Assembly (NCBI GenBank): GCA_041855385.1
Contig: JBHAEC010000055.1
Coordinates: forward strand, 1-15,541
DNA: 15,541 nt
Origin: JBHAEC01 sp041855385
GTDB lineage: Bacteria > Bacillota > Negativicutes > Veillonellales > Veillonellaceae
Direction: 5' to 3'
In this document: positions 6,943-14,229 of the stretch, piece after piece
Layout of the letters: the number at the start of each line of letters is the position of its first letter
How positions within the stretch are numbered: position 1 is the first letter of the stretch
Notes under the pieces: generated by a model
Told to the model about the DNA's origin: nothing
What the model saw: only the letters and a program-made list of their open reading frames with translations
Databases searched by the model: none
Made by a program: the position numbers and the translations under genes

Positions 6943-7844
6943 CTATCTCGACTTATATTCGCCTTACACGCCCCAGAACATTAGTAGCGGCGGTCGCTCC
7001 CATTGCTTTAGGTGCCAGCTTTGCTTACGCTCACTACACACCTTTCCCCTCTACCAGAGTGGCAAGCCTTTATGTCTTGCTCGCCCTTTCGGTAGTACTC
7101 ATTGCACAGATAGCAGTTAATATATGGAATGAATACTTTGACTACGCCTCCGGCCTTGATGAGGAGCAAGTCATAGGAAATAGCGGCGCCATTACCCGAG
7201 ACGGAATATCTCCGCAAAAGATCTATCGCCTTGCTGTTATAGCGAGTCTCTTAGCCTTAATATTGGGCTTTATCCTTGCTTTAACCGTTAGCTTGGCTCT
7301 CATCCCCATGGGGCTCATCTGCATTGGGATCGGATTTTTCTACTCCGGTGGTCCCTACCCCATCTCCCGAACACCTTATGGCGAACTCGCCTCCGGTTTT
7401 GCCATGGGCTTCGCCATTGTACTTATTGCCGCTTTTACATGGTCACACAAACTTACGTTTCCCATGCTTATCCCTTCCATCCCCTCTTTTTTTATGGTAG
7501 CGGCTATCATGCTGACAAACAATATACGTGATATGATAAATGACAAAAAACATGGGCGAAGAACATTACCCATCTGTATAGGAAGAGAAAAATCACTCCT
7601 TTTATTAAAAACAGCCTTTACCTTTGTTGGTGTATGGACGCTACTATTTGTGTTTCTGGATTATTTGCCTCTCCTTTCGCTTCCGGCACTAACCTATCTT
7701 TTTCCTGCCCAAAAGTCCGTACATATTTTAACTGTTTACAGTGATGTTCGCTCTCTGGATAAAGCACTCGGCATGTGTGCATTGGCAAATCTTCTGTATA
7801 GCTTCGGCATAGCCTTTGGATTATTTTCTACCGGCGGGATGTGA
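6939..7844 (+). CDS. menA: UbiA-family prenyltransferase, 1,4-dihydroxy-2-naphthoate polyprenyltransferase-like
   Basis: Integral membrane prenyltransferases of this family attach an isoprenoid chain to an aromatic acceptor; MenA makes demethylmenaquinone from dihydroxynaphthoate. Both Mg-diphosphate motifs are visible: an NxxxDxxxxxD-type motif with Asn64, Asp68 and Asp74, and a second motif NNIRDMIND with Asp198 and Asp202. About eight or nine hydrophobic helices lie between and around them, and the 301-residue length is normal. The TRDGISP segment after motif 1 (86-92) and DKKHGRRTLP after motif 2 fit MenA better than the UbiA or heme-O synthase branches. It starts in a 4-bp ATGA overlap with the transporter gene. 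No other menaquinone gene is in the window, so the acceptor is inferred from family resemblance only. Confidence 0.82.
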   Translation: MTISTYIRLTRPRTLVAAVAPIALGASFAYAHYTPFPSTRVASLYVLLALSVVLIAQIAVNIWNEYFDYASGLDEEQVIGNSGAITRDGISPQKIYRLAVIASLLALILGFILALTVSLALIPMGLICIGIGFFYSGGPYPISRTPYGELASGFAMGFAIVLIAAFTWSHKLTFPMLIPSIPSFFMVAAIMLTNNIRDMINDKKHGRRTLPICIGREKSLLLLKTAFTFVGVWTLLFVFLDYLPLLSLPALTYLFPAQKSVHILTVYSDVRSLDKALGMCALANLLYSFGIAFGLFSTGGM

Positions 7845-7944
7845 TACCTACTCCCCTAATTCATTTGAATAGCGATATATTTTATTTTTCACAATATTAT
7901 TTATTAGCACAAATTATTAAATCAGATTTATTTGTAAATTCTGT

Positions 7945-7974
7945 TTGACAGAAACTAAAACTTCGTGCTATAGT
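7945..7974 (+). promoter_or_regulatory. promoter of the metQ riboswitch transcript
   Basis: A perfect TTGACA (7945-7950) is followed after 18 bases by TATAGT (7969-7974). The start would be near 7981, about 17 bases before the riboswitch P1 stem. The 100 bases between menA and this promoter (7845-7944) are AT-rich and hold no clear terminator or gene. Confidence 0.75.
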
Positions 7975-7997
7975 ATATCTACAAAATTGAATACGGC

Positions 7998-8085
7998 TTT
8001 ATCAAGAGCGATGGAGGGACTGGCCCGATGAAATCCGGCAACCATTCGATGGTGCTAAATCCTGCGGTAGGAACCGAGAGATAAA
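7998..8085 (+). promoter_or_regulatory. SAM-I (S-box) riboswitch aptamer
   Basis: The segment shows the S-box core in order: P1 strand TTTATC (7998-8003), AAGAGCGATGGAGGGA, CTGGCCCGATGAAATCCGGCA, the CCATTCGATGG hairpin region, GGTAGGAACC-like sequence and the closing GAGAGATAAA with GATAAA (8080-8085) pairing to P1. Bound SAM stabilises P1. A 10-bp antiterminator can instead form between CCGAGAGATA (8074-8083) and TATCTTTCGG (8098-8107), which would break both P1 and the terminator at 8093-8122. This gives an OFF switch at high SAM for metQ. Confidence 0.95.
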
Positions 8086-8092
8086 ATATGCA

Positions 8093-8122
8093 AGCGATAT
8101 CTTTCGGATGTCGCTTTTTTTT
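8093..8122 (+). terminator. intrinsic terminator of the SAM riboswitch expression platform
   Basis: AGCGATATC (8093-8101) pairs with GATGTCGCT (8107-8115), one G-U pair, around a five-base loop, followed by an unbroken T-run (8115-8122). It is the regulated terminator competing with the antiterminator described for the aptamer. Confidence 0.92.
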
Positions 8123-8174
8123 ATTGATAAATTCGTCTTCATCCACTTTATTTTCTCATAGGAGGGTTAAATGT

Positions 8175-9002
8175 ATGAAAAAATTATTTTCTCTTGCGGC
8201 AACAGCACTTGTTGCGGGCTCACTCTTATTGGCCGGTTGCGGTAGCGAAAAAGCTCCTGCAAAAACAGCCGATCAAGGCAAAAAAGTAGTGGTTACGGTT
8301 GGTGCTACTCCGGTTCCACATGCAGAAATTCTTAACCAAATCAAACCACTTCTCGCTAAAGAAGGAGTGGAGCTAAAGGTAGTGGAGTTTACGGATTATG
8401 TAAAGCCGAACCTTGCTTTATCCGACAAAGAAATTGATGCTAATTTCTTCCAACACACCCCATATTTAGAAAAATTTGCAGCGGAGCACAAATTGCAAAT
8501 CGTGCCTTCCGCAAAGGTTCATATTGAGCCGATGGGCGTATATTCCAAGAAAACTAAGGACATCAAAGCAGTAACAGATGGTGCCAAAGTTGCGATTCCT
8601 AATGATCCGACCAATGGCGGTCGCGCATTATTGTTGCTTCAAAAAGCCGGTTTAATCAGCCTTAAAGATGGTGGCAATGTTACTTCAACCGTACAAGATA
8701 TTACGGAAAACAAGAAAAACCTCAGCTTCGTTGAACTTGAAGCACCACAACTCCCTCGTTCCCTTGACGATGTGGAAATCGCAGTTATCAACACCAACTA
8801 TGCGCTGGAAGCTAAGTTAAACCCGTTAAAAGATGCGCTCTTTGTGGAAGACAAAGATTCTCCTTATGTTAATATCTTAGCTCTTCGCAAAGGAGATGAT
8901 GCTCGCCCTGAAATCCAAAAATTGGCAAAAGCATTAAATGCTCCCGAAGTAAAGAAATTTATCCAAGACAAGTACCAAGGAGCTATCCTCCCTGTGTTCT
9001 AA
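8175..9002 (+). CDS. metQ: methionine ABC transporter substrate-binding lipoprotein
   Basis: MetQ/NlpA-family lipoproteins capture methionine outside the membrane and hand it to the MetN-MetI ABC transporter. The signal peptide ends in a clear lipobox LLAGC, with lipidated Cys22. The mature part has family hallmarks: VTVGATPVPHAEIL, then VEFTDYVKPNLAL, then DANFFQHTPYLEKF, and a later IPNDPTNGGRAL. The length, 275 residues, is standard. A longer frame opens at 8088, but that lies inside the riboswitch terminator; the ATG at 8175 follows GGAGGG (8161-8166) by eight bases and gives a correct signal peptide. The riboswitch upstream supports methionine as ligand. No metN or metI is adjacent: a terminator follows at once, and the next genes are on the other strand. 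Confidence 0.95.
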   Translation: MKKLFSLAATALVAGSLLLAGCGSEKAPAKTADQGKKVVVTVGATPVPHAEILNQIKPLLAKEGVELKVVEFTDYVKPNLALSDKEIDANFFQHTPYLEKFAAEHKLQIVPSAKVHIEPMGVYSKKTKDIKAVTDGAKVAIPNDPTNGGRALLLLQKAGLISLKDGGNVTSTVQDITENKKNLSFVELEAPQLPRSLDDVEIAVINTNYALEAKLNPLKDALFVEDKDSPYVNILALRKGDDARPEIQKLAKALNAPEVKKFIQDKYQGAILPVF

Positions 9003-9035
9003 AAACATGCTAGGCTAAAGCCTTAATCAGGATAA

Positions 9036-9090
9036 AAAATACCTCTCTAACCGTTTGGGTATATACACCCTAAAGTTAGAGAGGTATTTT
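9036..9090. terminator. strong bidirectional terminator between metQ and pncA
   Basis: A perfect 16-bp stem (9036-9051 with 9075-9090) begins in an A-run and ends in TTTT, with a small inner GGGT/ACCC hairpin (9057-9060 with 9067-9070). It separates the convergent metQ (+) and pncA (-). Confidence 0.88.
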
Positions 9091-9115
9091 CTTTTTGATT
9101 AGAGCGAAAACACAC

Positions 9116-9631
9116 CTACAAGCAATCAATTTGGCACATTTTCATTTGTTCCAGCGCCCGTTCATGACTTTCTACACTTACACCGGCGCATCCCCTTGTA
9201 TCGACGCGAATAGGCGTTTGCGGAAGTACTGCTTTTGCTATTAACGCATTGGTTATAACACAAATATCCGTGCATAGGCCGATGAATTCAATTGCCTCTA
9301 CATCCCACTGTTTTGCCAGATAATGGGCCAAATCGATAGAGCCGAAACCGGGCTTTTCAAATCCAATGGCATTTTTTTCTTCTAACGCCTCTTTGATAGC
9401 ACCGTCCAATTCCCAACCTTCCGTACCTTTTACGCAGTGCAGAATGGGAAGTTTTTCTCCTTCCAGGGTATCCAGATAGTCTTTTGTATGGGTATCCATG
9501 GTATATACGACGGTTCCTTCAAAATTTCGTATCTTTTCAGCACAATACGGAACAATGGCCTTTGCCTCCTTAGTGCCGAGAACCCCTGTAATAAAGTCAT
9601 TTTGCATGTCTACAACAACCAAAATATTCAT
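9116..9631 (-). CDS. pncA: nicotinamidase-like cysteine hydrolase
   Basis: Nicotinamidase deamidates nicotinamide to nicotinate, feeding PncB. Counting from the ATG at 9631, the 171-residue product has the catalytic triad of the isochorismatase-like fold: Asp8 in VVDMQNDF, Lys93 in FEKPGF and Cys124 in GLCTDICV. The metal site is Asp46, His48 and His65, with the same spacing as known nicotinamidases (D-x-H, then 16 residues to the next His). This favours nicotinamidase over other isochorismatase relatives. A GTG six bases earlier in frame lies within the GGAGGTG ribosome binding site, so the ATG is preferred. It is last in the pyrimidine cluster, nine bases after cdd, with its GGAGG touching the cdd stop codon. 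It ends before a strong terminator. Confidence 0.88.
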   Translation of the reverse strand: MNILVVVDMQNDFITGVLGTKEAKAIVPYCAEKIRNFEGTVVYTMDTHTKDYLDTLEGEKLPILHCVKGTEGWELDGAIKEALEEKNAIGFEKPGFGSIDLAHYLAKQWDVEAIEFIGLCTDICVITNALIAKAVLPQTPIRVDTRGCAGVSVESHERALEQMKMCQIDCL

Positions 9632-9640
9632 AGGCACCTC

Positions 9641-10033
9641 CTATATACTTTCCTTTCCAAATGTAAGAGGCAGAAGTTCCTCTAAACACTTTACATCCAT
9701 TTCCTCATCCTTTACCCGCCCCATCAGAATGCGCGGCACAGAAAATTCTTCCATCACTTGGCGGCAGGCTCCGCAAGGGCGACAAAACTCCTCCGTATCA
9801 CATACTACAGCTAGGGCAAGGAACTTTCTCTCTCCCGCCGCAATAGCGGAAAAAATTGCCACACGCTCTGCACATATGGTCATTCCATAGGAAGCATTTT
9901 CAATATTGCATCCTATGTAGATCTTTCCGGAGGACGCAAGCACCGCCGCACCTACGGCAAAAGAAGAATATGGCGCATAGGCTAGGTCTCTGGCCTCTTT
10001 GGCTCTTTGCAATAATTCCTCGTCCTGAGTCAT
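9641..10033 (-). CDS. cdd: cytidine deaminase
   Basis: Cdd hydrolyses cytidine and deoxycytidine to uridine and deoxyuridine, the step before nucleoside phosphorolysis. The 130-residue product is of the small homotetrameric Zn type: substrate-binding CNIENASYG (42-50), Cys54-Ala-Glu56 with Glu56 as proton shuttle, and PCGACRQ (86-92) with Zn ligands Cys87 and Cys90. The start ATG follows AGGAGG by six bases. It lies 55 bases downstream of pdp on the same strand and is followed by pncA after nine bases. Its position supports coordinated pyrimidine salvage. Confidence 0.95.
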   Translation of the reverse strand: MTQDEELLQRAKEARDLAYAPYSSFAVGAAVLASSGKIYIGCNIENASYGMTICAERVAIFSAIAAGERKFLALAVVCDTEEFCRPCGACRQVMEEFSVPRILMGRVKDEEMDVKCLEELLPLTFGKESI

Positions 10034-10088
10034 ATGATCCTCCTGTCGGTTTATCTGACATCTCTTACCTGTTTATGGCTCCTCTTAT

Positions 10089-11423
10089 TTATATCTCGCC
10101 ATGCAATCGCTCTACTCCATCCTTTGTTACGCGGGCATATACCATAGGCGCTTTAACAGGCTTTGCTTCAGAGATGCAAAAAGCCTTTTTCAGCATATCC
10201 CGACCCGCTTCTAACCATTCTTTTCGGCTACTGTAAAGCTCGGCTAATACTTCATTAGCCTTTACATAATCGCCCACCTTCTTGCATAACAAAATACCTG
10301 CCCCGTAGTCAATCACATCATCTTTCACGGCTCGTCCTGCGCCCAGATTCACGGATACCTTTCCACAAATCAGTGCATCGATTTCAGAAAGATAACCCTC
10401 TTGCGGTGCCGATATCACTTCCTTAAAAGGAGAGAGAGCTAATCGCTGTGGCTCGTGTATATAGGTTTCATCTCCGCCTTGGGCTCGTACCATCCGGCAA
10501 AATACCGAAAAAGCACGTCCGTCTACCAGCGTTTCCTCCGCCAAAGAACGGCATTCTTCCAAACTGCCTCTCTTCAATAGATAAAGCATACTGCCTGCAA
10601 TTTCAATACATTCTCGGCGCAAATCGGAAGGGCCTCTATTTTGTAATACCTCTACCACTTCTCTCATTTCCAGTGCATTTCCCACAGCATATCCTAGCGG
10701 GGTATTCATATCTGTAATAATGGCCATGGTCTCTCTACTATTATGCACCCCGATAGCTACCATTTTCTCCGCTAGAATAATGGCCTCATCCAAGGTCTTC
10801 ATAAAGGCTCCTTTACCAACCTTTACATCGAGCAAAATGGCGTCGCAACCGGCAGCAATCTTTTTACTCATCACAGATGAGGCAATAAGTGGTATATTTT
10901 CCACCGTTCCCGTCACATCGCGTAGGGCATATAGCATTTTATCGGCCGGAGCCAAATTCTCCGACTGCCCGATAACAGCCAGCCCTACATCATTAACAAT
11001 TTTGACAAACTCCGCTTTAGAAAGAGAGGAACGAATACCGGGGATGGCCTCCATTTTATCAATGGTTCCCCCTGTATGCCCCAGACCTCGTCCGGACATC
11101 TTTGCCACTTTTCCTCCGCAAGCGGCAACAATGGGCCCCACAATAAAAGTCGTCTTATCCCCCACGCCGCCTGTACTGTGCTTATCCACCTTCGTCCCTT
11201 CGATAGCAGACAAATCGATAATCTCTCCGGAATGAGCCATGGCCATCGTCAACGTCGCCAATTCCTCATCAGACATACCCTTCCAACAAATGGCCATGAG
11301 CATGGCACTCATTTGGTAATCGGGAATATCTCCCTTTACATAAGAAGAAATCATCTCCCTAATCTCCTGTGATGTGAGCTGTTTTCCTTCCCTTTTCTTT
11401 ATCAGCAAGTCCACCATTCGCAT
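10089..11423 (-). CDS. pdp: pyrimidine-nucleoside phosphorylase
   Basis: The enzyme splits uridine, deoxyuridine and thymidine with phosphate into base plus (deoxy)ribose-1-phosphate. Phosphate-binding KHSTGGVGDK is at 81-90 and the family signature SGRGLGHTGGTIDKME at 110-125. Arg168, Ser183 and Lys187 sit where Bacillus-type pyrimidine-nucleoside phosphorylases bind the base. The 444-residue length and Firmicute context favour the broad-specificity enzyme over thymidine phosphorylase DeoA; the families are close, so specificity is inferred. GGGAGG lies eight bases before the ATG at 11423; a second ATG two codons later is less well spaced. It lies 45 bases after deoC and 55 before cdd. The phosphopentomutase linking its product to DeoC is not in the window. 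Confidence 0.93.
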   Translation of the reverse strand: MRMVDLLIKKREGKQLTSQEIREMISSYVKGDIPDYQMSAMLMAICWKGMSDEELATLTMAMAHSGEIIDLSAIEGTKVDKHSTGGVGDKTTFIVGPIVAACGGKVAKMSGRGLGHTGGTIDKMEAIPGIRSSLSKAEFVKIVNDVGLAVIGQSENLAPADKMLYALRDVTGTVENIPLIASSVMSKKIAAGCDAILLDVKVGKGAFMKTLDEAIILAEKMVAIGVHNSRETMAIITDMNTPLGYAVGNALEMREVVEVLQNRGPSDLRRECIEIAGSMLYLLKRGSLEECRSLAEETLVDGRAFSVFCRMVRAQGGDETYIHEPQRLALSPFKEVISAPQEGYLSEIDALICGKVSVNLGAGRAVKDDVIDYGAGILLCKKVGDYVKANEVLAELYSSRKEWLEAGRDMLKKAFCISEAKPVKAPMVYARVTKDGVERLHGEI

Positions 11424-11468
11424 AGAGCGACCTCCCAGCTTGCACCTATCGGTACATAAAATTTCACC

Positions 11469-12146
11469 CTATTTAGACATTTCAAATTCCTCATCCAAAC
11501 GATCACGCAAAAGCCCAATGCCTGCACTGGATCCGATGCGTGCACAGCCGGCCTCAATAAAAGCTACCATATCCTCTACGGTTCTAATTCCTCCGGCCGC
11601 TTTTATCTTAACCTTAGAAGGCAGATGTTCCCGAAAGAGAACTATATCTTGAATAGTAGCTCCATCCGTACCGAAGCCGGTAGAGGTTTTAATATAGTCT
11701 GCGCCCCCTGCCGCCACCGCATGGCACACATTGATCTTTTCCGCCTCGGTAAGGTAGCAGGTTTCAACAATAACCTTTAAAATGCGAGATCCTATTGTTT
11801 CCTTTATCTCCCGTATCTCCGATTCTACGGCCAGCAAATCACCATTTTTAACATCTCCGATATTAATAACCATATCTACTTCATCGGCTCCGTCGGCAAC
11901 GGCTTTTTCCACCTCTCGGCGCTTTACTTCCGGAGGAATATATCCGAGGGGAAATCCGGCGACGGTACAAATGATAAGCCCTTCAGAAAACATGTCTCTT
12001 ACGCGTTTTACATAGGATGGGGGAATACATACGGAAGCCGCTTTATATTGCACCGCCTCTTCGCAAAGCGCCTTTATCTCCGACCACCTTGCATCAGCCC
12101 TAAGTAATGTATGGTCTATATAACCGATGATATCCTTACCTTTCAT
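11469..12146 (-). CDS. deoC: deoxyribose-phosphate aldolase
   Basis: DeoC cleaves 2-deoxyribose-5-phosphate into acetaldehyde and glyceraldehyde-3-phosphate, so deoxynucleosides can feed glycolysis. The 225-residue TIM-barrel product has the Schiff-base Lys153 in YIKTSTGF, the second catalytic lysine Lys182 in KIKAAGGIR, and Asp91 in EVDMVIN. An IDHTLL segment (10-15) near the N-terminus is typical. GGGGGAG lies nine bases before the ATG. It begins 18 bases after the exonuclease stop and precedes pdp by 45 bases, so it is in the same operon. No DeoR-type regulator is nearby. Confidence 0.96.
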   Translation of the reverse strand: MKGKDIIGYIDHTLLRADARWSEIKALCEEAVQYKAASVCIPPSYVKRVRDMFSEGLIICTVAGFPLGYIPPEVKRREVEKAVADGADEVDMVINIGDVKNGDLLAVESEIREIKETIGSRILKVIVETCYLTEAEKINVCHAVAAGGADYIKTSTGFGTDGATIQDIVLFREHLPSKVKIKAAGGIRTVEDMVAFIEAGCARIGSSAGIGLLRDRLDEEFEMSK

Positions 12147-12164
12147 GTAACGACTCCCCCTTAC

Positions 12165-12770
12165 TTAGAATAATGAGCCCTGCTCTACCGACTCCTCATT
12201 TTTAAAAGGTTCCACCGACAAATCCAGTTTTCTAAGTAACTCTTCCATGGAAGACGACTTTGTCTCTTTTGCTGCCGCAAGAGCAATGCGGGCACACGTT
12301 TGTGCATCATCCAGTGCCTGATGATGCTGGAAAGAAATCCCCAAAAAACTGCCTACTGTATTTAGTCGATGATTATACAGATCAGGCCACACCTTTCTTG
12401 AGATCTGTACGGTGCAGGCAAAATTAAACTCCGGCCACTCCAGTTCATAGTGACGAAGGGTGGCACGAAGCACACCGATATCAAACTTGGCATTATGAGC
12501 AATCACCAGTTTACCCTTTAAGTGTTTTTCATAAATCACCGGCCACAGCTTGTCAAAAGTAGGCTTCCCAAGCACTTCCTGAGGCTGAATACCATGGACT
12601 TCAATACATTCATCATCAAAATTCATAAAGGGCGGTTTTATCAAACTATAGCCACGCTTAACGATACGGCCATCTTCTACCGTCACGGCCGCCAAAGAGC
12701 AGGCACTGTTGGCAAGTTTATTGGCTGTTTCAAAATCTATAGCCACAAAATCAATCATAACGTTCTTCAT
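12165..12770 (-). CDS. DnaQ-like DEDDh 3'-5' exonuclease with C-terminal clamp-binding-like peptide
   Basis: This stand-alone exonuclease belongs to the DnaQ/PolC epsilon-type superfamily. The DEDDh metal and catalytic residues are in order: Asp12 and Glu14 (AIDFETAN), Asp97 (HNAKFD), and His150 with Asp155 (HQALDD). The domain spans about 7-170, with a charged tail to 201. The last five residues, QGSLF, resemble the QL(S/D)LF beta-clamp motif, which suggests recruitment to replication or repair complexes (inference). The substrate is unknown: DNA proofreading, repair or RNA trimming are all possible. The start is uncertain: the ATG at 12770 is very close to AAAGGA, and a second ATG (Met5, 12758) begins the more usual MIDFVAIDFE. 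It lies between pyrE and deoC, 50 and 18 bases away. Confidence 0.87.
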   Translation of the reverse strand: MKNVMIDFVAIDFETANKLANSACSLAAVTVEDGRIVKRGYSLIKPPFMNFDDECIEVHGIQPQEVLGKPTFDKLWPVIYEKHLKGKLVIAHNAKFDIGVLRATLRHYELEWPEFNFACTVQISRKVWPDLYNHRLNTVGSFLGISFQHHQALDDAQTCARIALAAAKETKSSSMEELLRKLDLSVEPFKNEESVEQGSLF

Positions 12771-12791
12771 ATCCTTTCAAAAGGGAACAAA

Positions 12792-12813
12792 AGAGGCTCC
12801 TCGCAGAGCCCCT
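12792..12813 (-). terminator. terminator-like hairpin between pyrE and the exonuclease gene
   Basis: On the minus strand AGGGGCTC (12813-12806) pairs with GAGCCTCT (12799-12792), one G-U pair, around a six-base loop, and TCTTTTGTT follows. The short T-run suggests partial termination. The exonuclease ribosome binding site begins just after it, so the hairpin could reduce or regulate read-through from pyrFE into the salvage genes. Confidence 0.6.
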
Positions 12814-12820
12814 TGGCTTA

Positions 12821-13408
12821 CTATTTAATATGTTTGCTTCCCCGCTTTGTCATGGGAATATCACTTGCACAAAGAGGGCATTCTTCCGGTTTGTGTGTTG
12901 GCACAGTGAGGTGAAGCAAGGCTTCCGTAAGGCCCTTATCCACACCGAAATCAGCACTACCACCACTGCGATCTACTAGCATACCAACGCCGACAATATC
13001 CCCTTGGCTCCGGTTTACCACATCCACCACTTCTTTGATGGAGCTACCTGTCGTAACAATGTCTTCCACAATAAGGACTCTTGTCCCCGGTTCAATGGTA
13101 AAGCCACGGCGCAATGTCATCACTCCATTTTCACGCTCCGTAAAAATGGCTCTCGTCCCCAGCGCCTTTCCCACTTCATGGGCAAGAAGTATTCCTCCTG
13201 TCATAGGGCCAATAACAAGATCCACCTGTCTATCGCGAAACCGTTCCGCCAATTCCTTGCAGAGTGTCTCCGTATATGTAGGATGTTGCAGGACATTAAA
13301 TTTTTCCACATACATGGGGCTATGAAGACCGGAAGTCAGGAGAAAATGCCCTTCCAAAATAGCCTGTGTATCTACTAATAACTGCTTTACTTCTGCTTCT
13401 GTCATCAT
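12821..13408 (-). CDS. pyrE: orotate phosphoribosyltransferase
   Basis: PyrE joins orotate and PRPP to give OMP, the fifth step of pyrimidine synthesis. The 195-residue product has the PRPP-binding loop VLIVEDIVTTGSS (111-123), a conserved MTLRRGF (97-103) in the flexible-loop region, and SGLHSPMYV (26-34) near the N-terminus. The C-terminus carries a CPLC pair (177-180), which I recall in a Firmicute PyrE subgroup; its role is not known to me. The start lies four bases after the pyrF stop, with GGGAGA nine bases upstream; either of two adjacent ATG codons (13408 or 13405) could be used. The product goes to PyrF, so pyrF-pyrE form the core of this operon. The earlier pathway genes are elsewhere. 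Confidence 0.95.
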   Translation of the reverse strand: MMTEAEVKQLLVDTQAILEGHFLLTSGLHSPMYVEKFNVLQHPTYTETLCKELAERFRDRQVDLVIGPMTGGILLAHEVGKALGTRAIFTERENGVMTLRRGFTIEPGTRVLIVEDIVTTGSSIKEVVDVVNRSQGDIVGVGMLVDRSGGSADFGVDKGLTEALLHLTVPTHKPEECPLCASDIPMTKRGSKHIK

Positions 13409-13412
13409 GTTA

Positions 13413-14123
13413 TTATTCTCCCATCTCTTCTATAATCAGGTCCGCCACTTTTCGCGGATAGGTTGCTCGCGTAATGGGCCTGCCCACTACCAAATGAGTC
13501 GATCCCGAAGCAAGGGCATCCTTTGGTGTTGCCACTCTCTTTTGATCATCTCCGCCGGCAAAAGAAGGCCTAACGCCCGGCGTAACAATCAAAAAGTCCT
13601 CTCCGCAAGCCCTACGAATAGCTTCCGCTTCAAGAGGGGATGCCACTATACCGTCCATGCCCGATGCTTTAGCCAGCTTTGCCAAGCGAACGACTTGGTC
13701 GGCTATGGGCAGGCTACCTCCGGTGGCTTCCCAATTCTCCTCATCAAAACTGGTAAGCACAGTGATAGCCAATAACTTAGGTCGTTCTATCCCTAATAAA
13801 GCAGCAGTCTCTTTTGCCTTTTCTGCCGCCGCCTTCATCATGACCGCACCGCCTTGCCCGTGCAGGGTTAGTAAGTTAGCCCCCAATCTTGTGAGCGATG
13901 CCACACCATGTGCTACCGTATTGGGAATATCGTGGAGCTTAAGATCAAGGAATACAAATTTACCCTGCTCACGCAAATAGGTAATCGCCTGCTCTCCTAC
14001 GGCATAGAACAATTCCATCCCCACCTTGTAAAAGGAAACCGATTCACCCAATTCCTCCACAAGAGCACGCACTTCATCCATAGACGACACATCCAGTGCC
14101 ACTATCAATCGATCATCCGCCAT
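13413..14123 (-). CDS. pyrF: orotidine 5'-phosphate decarboxylase
   Basis: PyrF decarboxylates OMP to UMP, the last step of pyrimidine synthesis. Numbered from the ATG at 14123, the 236-residue TIM barrel has the catalytic set Lys33, Asp60, Lys62 and Asp65 (FLDLKLHDIPNT) and phosphate-binding Arg215 in VVGRPIT. The length is normal for the bacterial type. A longer frame starts at ATG 14159, but TGAGGAG at 14137-14131 lies seven bases before the 14123 ATG, and the predicted promoter would start transcription at about 14156, too late for the upstream codon; the extra 12 residues are also not expected in the family. It is first in the cluster, with pyrE four bases downstream. No PyrR-type attenuator is seen in its short leader. 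Confidence 0.95.
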   Translation of the reverse strand: MADDRLIVALDVSSMDEVRALVEELGESVSFYKVGMELFYAVGEQAITYLREQGKFVFLDLKLHDIPNTVAHGVASLTRLGANLLTLHGQGGAVMMKAAAEKAKETAALLGIERPKLLAITVLTSFDEENWEATGGSLPIADQVVRLAKLAKASGMDGIVASPLEAEAIRRACGEDFLIVTPGVRPSFAGGDDQKRVATPKDALASGSTHLVVGRPITRATYPRKVADLIIEEMGE

Positions 14124-14162
14124 ACCGTTACTCCTCACTGTTATTTTTGTTTTCTTCATTTC

Positions 14163-14191
14163 ATTATCTCACTGAATGCAGGTTCCGTCAA
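14163..14191 (-). promoter_or_regulatory. promoter of the pyrimidine cluster
   Basis: On the minus strand TTGACG (14191-14186) is followed after exactly 17 bases by GATAAT (14168-14163). The start would be near 14156, leaving a leader of about 33 bases before the pyrF ATG at 14123. A weaker TATAAT further upstream (14231-14226) lacks a matching -35. Confidence 0.68.
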
Positions 14192-14229
14192 TGAAATAGG
14201 GCGGAAGGAAGTGTGGTTTTGTGAGATTA

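Noticed and set aside
8088..8174. Upstream start for metQ adding 29 residues
   Set aside because: These codons lie in the riboswitch terminator and would spoil the lipoprotein signal peptide; GGAGGG supports the ATG at 8175.
14124..14156. PyrR-type attenuator ahead of pyrF
   Set aside because: The predicted leader is only about 33 bases, with no anti-antiterminator or terminator structure.
14124..14159. Upstream start for pyrF adding 12 residues
   Set aside because: The promoter start would fall near this ATG and the clear TGAGGAG serves the 14123 ATG.
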